Shown: piece after piece, positions 13,042 to 15,576 of the stretch
Numbering within the stretch: the first letter of the stretch is position 1
How the letters are laid out: each line of letters starts with the position of its first letter
Assembly (NCBI GenBank): GCA_003525525.1
Contig: DQED01000052.1
Span: 5,867 to 21,442, forward strand
Length of the DNA stretch: 15,576 bases
Direction: 5' to 3'
Source: Desulfovibrio sp.
GTDB taxonomy: Bacteria; Desulfobacterota; Desulfovibrionia; Desulfovibrionales; Desulfovibrionaceae
Notes under the pieces: generated by a model
Seen by the model: only the letters and a program-made list of their open reading frames with translations
The model's database searches: none
Told to the model about the DNA's origin: nothing
Position numbers and translations under genes: made by a program

Positions 13042-13063
13042 CGCCCCGCCAGGGCGGGGCGAT
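13038..13063 (-). terminator. 12-bp stem-loop between the regulator and alcohol dehydrogenase genes
   Basis: Twelve-base arms GGCGGGGCGATG and CATCGCCCCGCC, separated by only two bases (AG), so some inner pairs must open to form a loop. It lies about 150 bp after the regulator's stop and may end its transcript, but no T-tract follows directly. One arm overlaps the -24 box of the sigma54 promoter, so it could equally be a protein-binding palindrome. Confidence 0.45.
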
Positions 13064-13138
13064 GCCGTCTATGCTTTGTATTTCAGGTAAATAGCTTGTG
13101 ACGGGGCGCACGAACGCACGGCGGAATGTTCGGAAACT

Positions 13139-13160
13139 GGACATGCAAAGTTGACATGTC
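13139..13160. promoter_or_regulatory. Possible activator site upstream of the alcohol dehydrogenase promoter
   Basis: Inverted repeat ACATG-N9-CATGT (13141-13159) that also contains a direct repeat GACATG at 13140 and 13153. It is about 100-120 bp upstream of the -24 box, a usual position for sigma54 activator binding. The assignment is inference from position and symmetry. Confidence 0.35.
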
Positions 13161-13212
13161 GTCTGCCTGGACACTCGGCCGGCCAGGGAGTCGAAAGCGG
13201 GGTGCCGCGCGG

Positions 13213-15177
13213 TCAGGAGGCGCGGAAGGCGTCCACGGCGATGCCGTACTGTTTGATCTTGGCGTAGAGCGTGGTGCGGGAGATGTTGAGGATCGAGGAT
13301 GTGCGCCGGAAATTGCCGCCGGTTTCGCGCAGGGTTTCGAGGATGAGCGCCTTCTGGATGCGCTTGAGCGACATGGCGGCTTCGCCGGGCGCGCCGAGCG
13401 GCCCCCGGGCCATGTCGGCCATGATGTCCTGGGGCAGGTCCGCGATGTCGATGCGCTCGTCCGGGGCGATGTTGACCAGCCGTTCGATGCAGTTTTCGAG
13501 TTCCCGGACGTTGCCCGGCCAGTGGTGGGCCTCCAGGGCGGCCATGGCCTCCCGGGACAGGCGCAGGCGCGGCTTGCGCAGGGTGGCGGCGAACTTGTCC
13601 AGAAAGACCCGGGCCAGGACCGCGACGTCCCCCTCGCGCCGGCGCAGGGGCGGGATGTTGATGGTCAGCACGTTGAGCCGGTAATAGAGGTCGCCGCGAA
13701 AGGCGTTGTTGCGCACGGCCGCGGACAGGTCCTTGTTGGTGGCGGCGATGATGCGCACGTCGATGCGCTTGGCCTGTTTGCCGCCAAGGCGCGTGACCTC
13801 GCTTTCCTGGAGCAGGCGCAGCAGGCTCACCTGCGCCTCGAGCGGCATCTCGCCGATCTCGTCGAGAAAGAGCGTGCCGCCGTCGGCCAGTTCGAACTTG
13901 CCCGGGCTGCCTTCCTTGAGCGCCCCGGAAAAGGCCCCGGCCACGTAGCCGAACAGTTCGCTTTGCACGAGGTTGCGCGGCAGCGCGCCGCAGTTGACCA
14001 CCACGAACGGTCCCTTGCGCCGGTTGCCGGCGTTGTGGATGGCCTGGGCGAACAGTTCCTTGCCCGTGCCGGATTCGCCGAGCAGCAGGGTGGTGGTTTC
14101 GCTTTGCGACGCCGCCCGGGCCAGGCGCAGGGCCTCGTGCAGCGGCGCGGCATTGCCCACGATGTTTTCGAACGTGTACACGGCCTTGGCCCCGGCGACC
14201 CGGGCGACGTATTTGCGCATGCGCCGGCCTTCGCGCAGCGTGAGCAGCACGCCGTCGTCGCCGAAGGGGGCGCAGGAAAGCGCGCAGGAAAGCCTGCCCT
14301 CGGGGAGCTGGAAGGCGATTTCCCGATCGTAGAACGGGATGCGGTCGGTCAGGATGGCGCGCAGGGTCTCGTCATCCGGCAGGAAGGCCCGGATGTTCTC
14401 TCCCGCCGGGGGGCTGCCGTCCAGGCCGAGCATGGCGCAGGCCTGGCGGTTGCTGTTGACGATGCCGCCGTCGCGCGCGAGCACCAGGACGCCGTCGTCG
14501 AGGAGTTCCAGGATGACCTTCTGGTTGCGCACGAGGCTGCGCAGGCGCAGGTGTTCCTCGATGGCGTGGGCGGCCGCTTCCACGAGGCCCAGGGTGTGCT
14601 GGTGGAAGCTTTCGGTGTTGATCGCCAGATTGAGCGCGCCGATGAGCTCGCCGGCGACGTTGCGGATGGGGGCCGCGGCGCAGCTCAAATAATGCAGCGA
14701 GGCGTTGTAGTGCTCCGAGGCGATGACGTGGACGGGCCTTTTTTCGATGATGCAAAGGCCCATGCCGTTGGTGCCGATGGTGGCTTCGTCGCAGCGCCGC
14801 CCCGGCACGCCGTAGGGCACGTTTTCCAGGTCCTGGCTCCGGGCCGAGGCGTGCAGGACGAGGCCCGCGGTATCGACGAGGGTGACCACGCTTTTGGAGA
14901 GGTGGATGGAGCGCACGAGCTTGTCCATCAGGTGCTTGGCGCTTTTGACGAGGTCCAGGTTTTGCGAGGTGGCGCGCTTGAGGGCCGCGGCGTCGATGGG
15001 GCAAAGCGTCATGGCGTCGCCAGGGAGCGCGCGTTTGCGGCAGCGTTCCCAGGAGGCCAGGATCATGGGGCGCACGTCCGCGGGGGATACGGGCAACCCG
15101 GCCTGGAACTGCCGCCATTGCAGGGCCATGTGCGCCATGCGCGCCTTGGACGGGGGAGGGGGGAGGGGACTTTCCAT
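13213..15177 (-). CDS. Sigma54-dependent transcriptional activator, AcoR-like (GAF-PAS-AAA+-Fis HTH)
   Basis: Predicted 654-residue enhancer-binding protein that activates sigma54 RNA polymerase by ATP hydrolysis. A GAF domain occupies about 85-215 (DEATIGTNGMGLCI, EHYNASLHYLSCAAAPI, as in AcoR/DhaR) and a PAS-like domain about 222-325. The AAA+ domain (about 337-570) has Walker A GESGTGKE 367-374, Walker B FLDE 437-440, R500 in DLYYRLNV and WPGNVREL 553-560. The Fis-type helix-turn-helix is RTSSILNISRTTLYAKIKQYG (625-645). The sigma54-contact loop reads GAFSGA (414-419), not GAFTGA. It has no receiver domain, so a small molecule or partner is probably sensed through GAF/PAS. The start at 15177 lacks a clear ribosome site; M14 (15138), with AAGG upstream, is an alternative. 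Likely target: the alcohol dehydrogenase gene next door. Confidence 0.94.
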   Translation of the reverse strand: MESPLPPPPSKARMAHMALQWRQFQAGLPVSPADVRPMILASWERCRKRALPGDAMTLCPIDAAALKRATSQNLDLVKSAKHLMDKLVRSIHLSKSVVTLVDTAGLVLHASARSQDLENVPYGVPGRRCDEATIGTNGMGLCIIEKRPVHVIASEHYNASLHYLSCAAAPIRNVAGELIGALNLAINTESFHQHTLGLVEAAAHAIEEHLRLRSLVRNQKVILELLDDGVLVLARDGGIVNSNRQACAMLGLDGSPPAGENIRAFLPDDETLRAILTDRIPFYDREIAFQLPEGRLSCALSCAPFGDDGVLLTLREGRRMRKYVARVAGAKAVYTFENIVGNAAPLHEALRLARAASQSETTTLLLGESGTGKELFAQAIHNAGNRRKGPFVVVNCGALPRNLVQSELFGYVAGAFSGALKEGSPGKFELADGGTLFLDEIGEMPLEAQVSLLRLLQESEVTRLGGKQAKRIDVRIIAATNKDLSAAVRNNAFRGDLYYRLNVLTINIPPLRRREGDVAVLARVFLDKFAATLRKPRLRLSREAMAALEAHHWPGNVRELENCIERLVNIAPDERIDIADLPQDIMADMARGPLGAPGEAAMSLKRIQKALILETLRETGGNFRRTSSILNISRTTLYAKIKQYGIAVDAFRAS

Positions 15178-15191
15178 ACGCTGCCGTTGCG

Positions 15192-15218
15192 GCGTCCGGC
15201 GCGGTAAGCGCCGGACGC
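15192..15218. other. 11-bp perfect hairpin in the regulator's leader
   Basis: GCGTCCGGCGC and its exact complement GCGCCGGACGC with a 5-nt loop, 14 bp upstream of the predicted ATG of the sigma54 activator. It may terminate the chemotaxis-receptor transcript or hold the regulator's initiation region in a structure. Nothing else in 15219-15383 could be assigned. Confidence 0.5.
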
Positions 15219-15383
15219 GCGGGTTGCTTTTCCGGACGGGGCGAGGCGTTGCGGGATGCTTCCTGCGGAAGGTAGCACGGAACGCCGTGAAACGTAAGGC
15301 GGCCGGAGGACGCCGGGAACCTCCCGCGCCCCTCGTGCCGCGTCCCCGCGACGCACGATCGCGTCGTTGGGGAAAAGCCGTAT

Positions 15384-15576
15384 TCAAACCAGTTGTCCTC
15401 GGGCAAGCGCAGGCTCCCCTTGGCCGTCGCGGCACGCGAAGGCGCCCTCCGGCGCTTCGACCGCCGCGACGGCCCGGCGCAGTCTCCCGGCCACGGCGCT
15501 CAGGTTTTCGAGCGCCTCGGATGCCGCGGACATGCCCTCGACCGTGTTCGCGGAGACGCTCGTCACATCGCGCAGC
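15384..15576 (-). CDS. Methyl-accepting chemotaxis protein, C-terminal fragment (runs off the window)
   Basis: Only the last 63 codons are present; the gene begins beyond the right edge. The visible sequence LRDVTSVSANTVEGMSAASE, then ALENLSAVAGRLRRAVAAVE, has the heptad-like Ala/Ser/Leu pattern of the end of the cytoplasmic helical hairpin of chemoreceptors, where VEGMSAASEALENLSAVAGRL is typical. It is followed by a short non-helical tail (GAFACRDGQGEPALARGQLV). No C-terminal CheR-binding pentapeptide is visible. The ligand-binding region and methylation sites are outside the window. The family call rests on a short segment. Confidence 0.7.
   Translation of the reverse strand, partial: LRDVTSVSANTVEGMSAASEALENLSAVAGRLRRAVAAVEAPEGAFACRDGQGEPALARGQLV

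Noticed and set aside
13126..15207. 693-codon plus-strand frame over the sigma54 activator gene
   Set aside because: Antisense shadow of a gene with unambiguous AAA+ motifs.

Overview
The window is high-GC bacterial DNA, and its gene content and order fit a Desulfovibrionaceae-type sulfate reducer (Desulfovibrio/Solidesulfovibrio-like; this is inference). The pointers are a trmD-rplS-rnhB block whose TrmD carries a second C-terminal methyltransferase domain, a surE / HD-domain nuclease / tmk neighbourhood, a typical Desulfovibrio iron-type alcohol dehydrogenase, and sigma54 regulation. No tRNA, rRNA, CRISPR array or intact transposon was seen.

Layout. (1) 81-3142, minus strand: a MazE/MazF-type toxin-antitoxin pair with its own promoter and palindromic operator lies only 29 bp upstream of trmD, followed by rplS (L19) and rnhB. 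The usual trmD partner rimM is not upstream, so housekeeping genes may be read from the toxin-antitoxin promoter. (2) 3168-4695, minus: a REC-GGDEF diguanylate cyclase followed by a small lipoprotein. (3) surE (minus) diverges from a YhaM-like OB/HD nuclease gene whose end overlaps tmk (plus). (4) 7455-8959: an AT-rich island with two convergent broken genes, a small membrane protein and a polymorphic toxin type 44 relic. Each reads through if two homopolymer runs are changed by one base. (5) 9180-9545: a SUI1/YciH translation factor with a cysteine-rich N-terminus. (6) 9546-9952: a gene-free interval that looks like a complete sigma54 transcription unit for a roughly 64-nt RNA: a distal palindrome, an IHF-like site, a near-consensus -24/-12 promoter and a strong intrinsic terminator, with no ORF. 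(7) 9953-11245: an orphan family-4-like glycosyltransferase (minus). (8) 11625-15177, minus: an iron-containing alcohol dehydrogenase with a good sigma54 promoter, preceded by an AcoR-like GAF/PAS/AAA+/Fis sigma54 activator that probably controls it. The tail of a chemotaxis receptor runs off the right edge.

The most interesting items are the candidate sigma54-driven small RNA with its repeated palindrome, the damaged toxin island, the toxin-antitoxin pair wired in front of trmD, and the TrmD protein with two knotted methyltransferase domains and Glu in place of the catalytic Asp.
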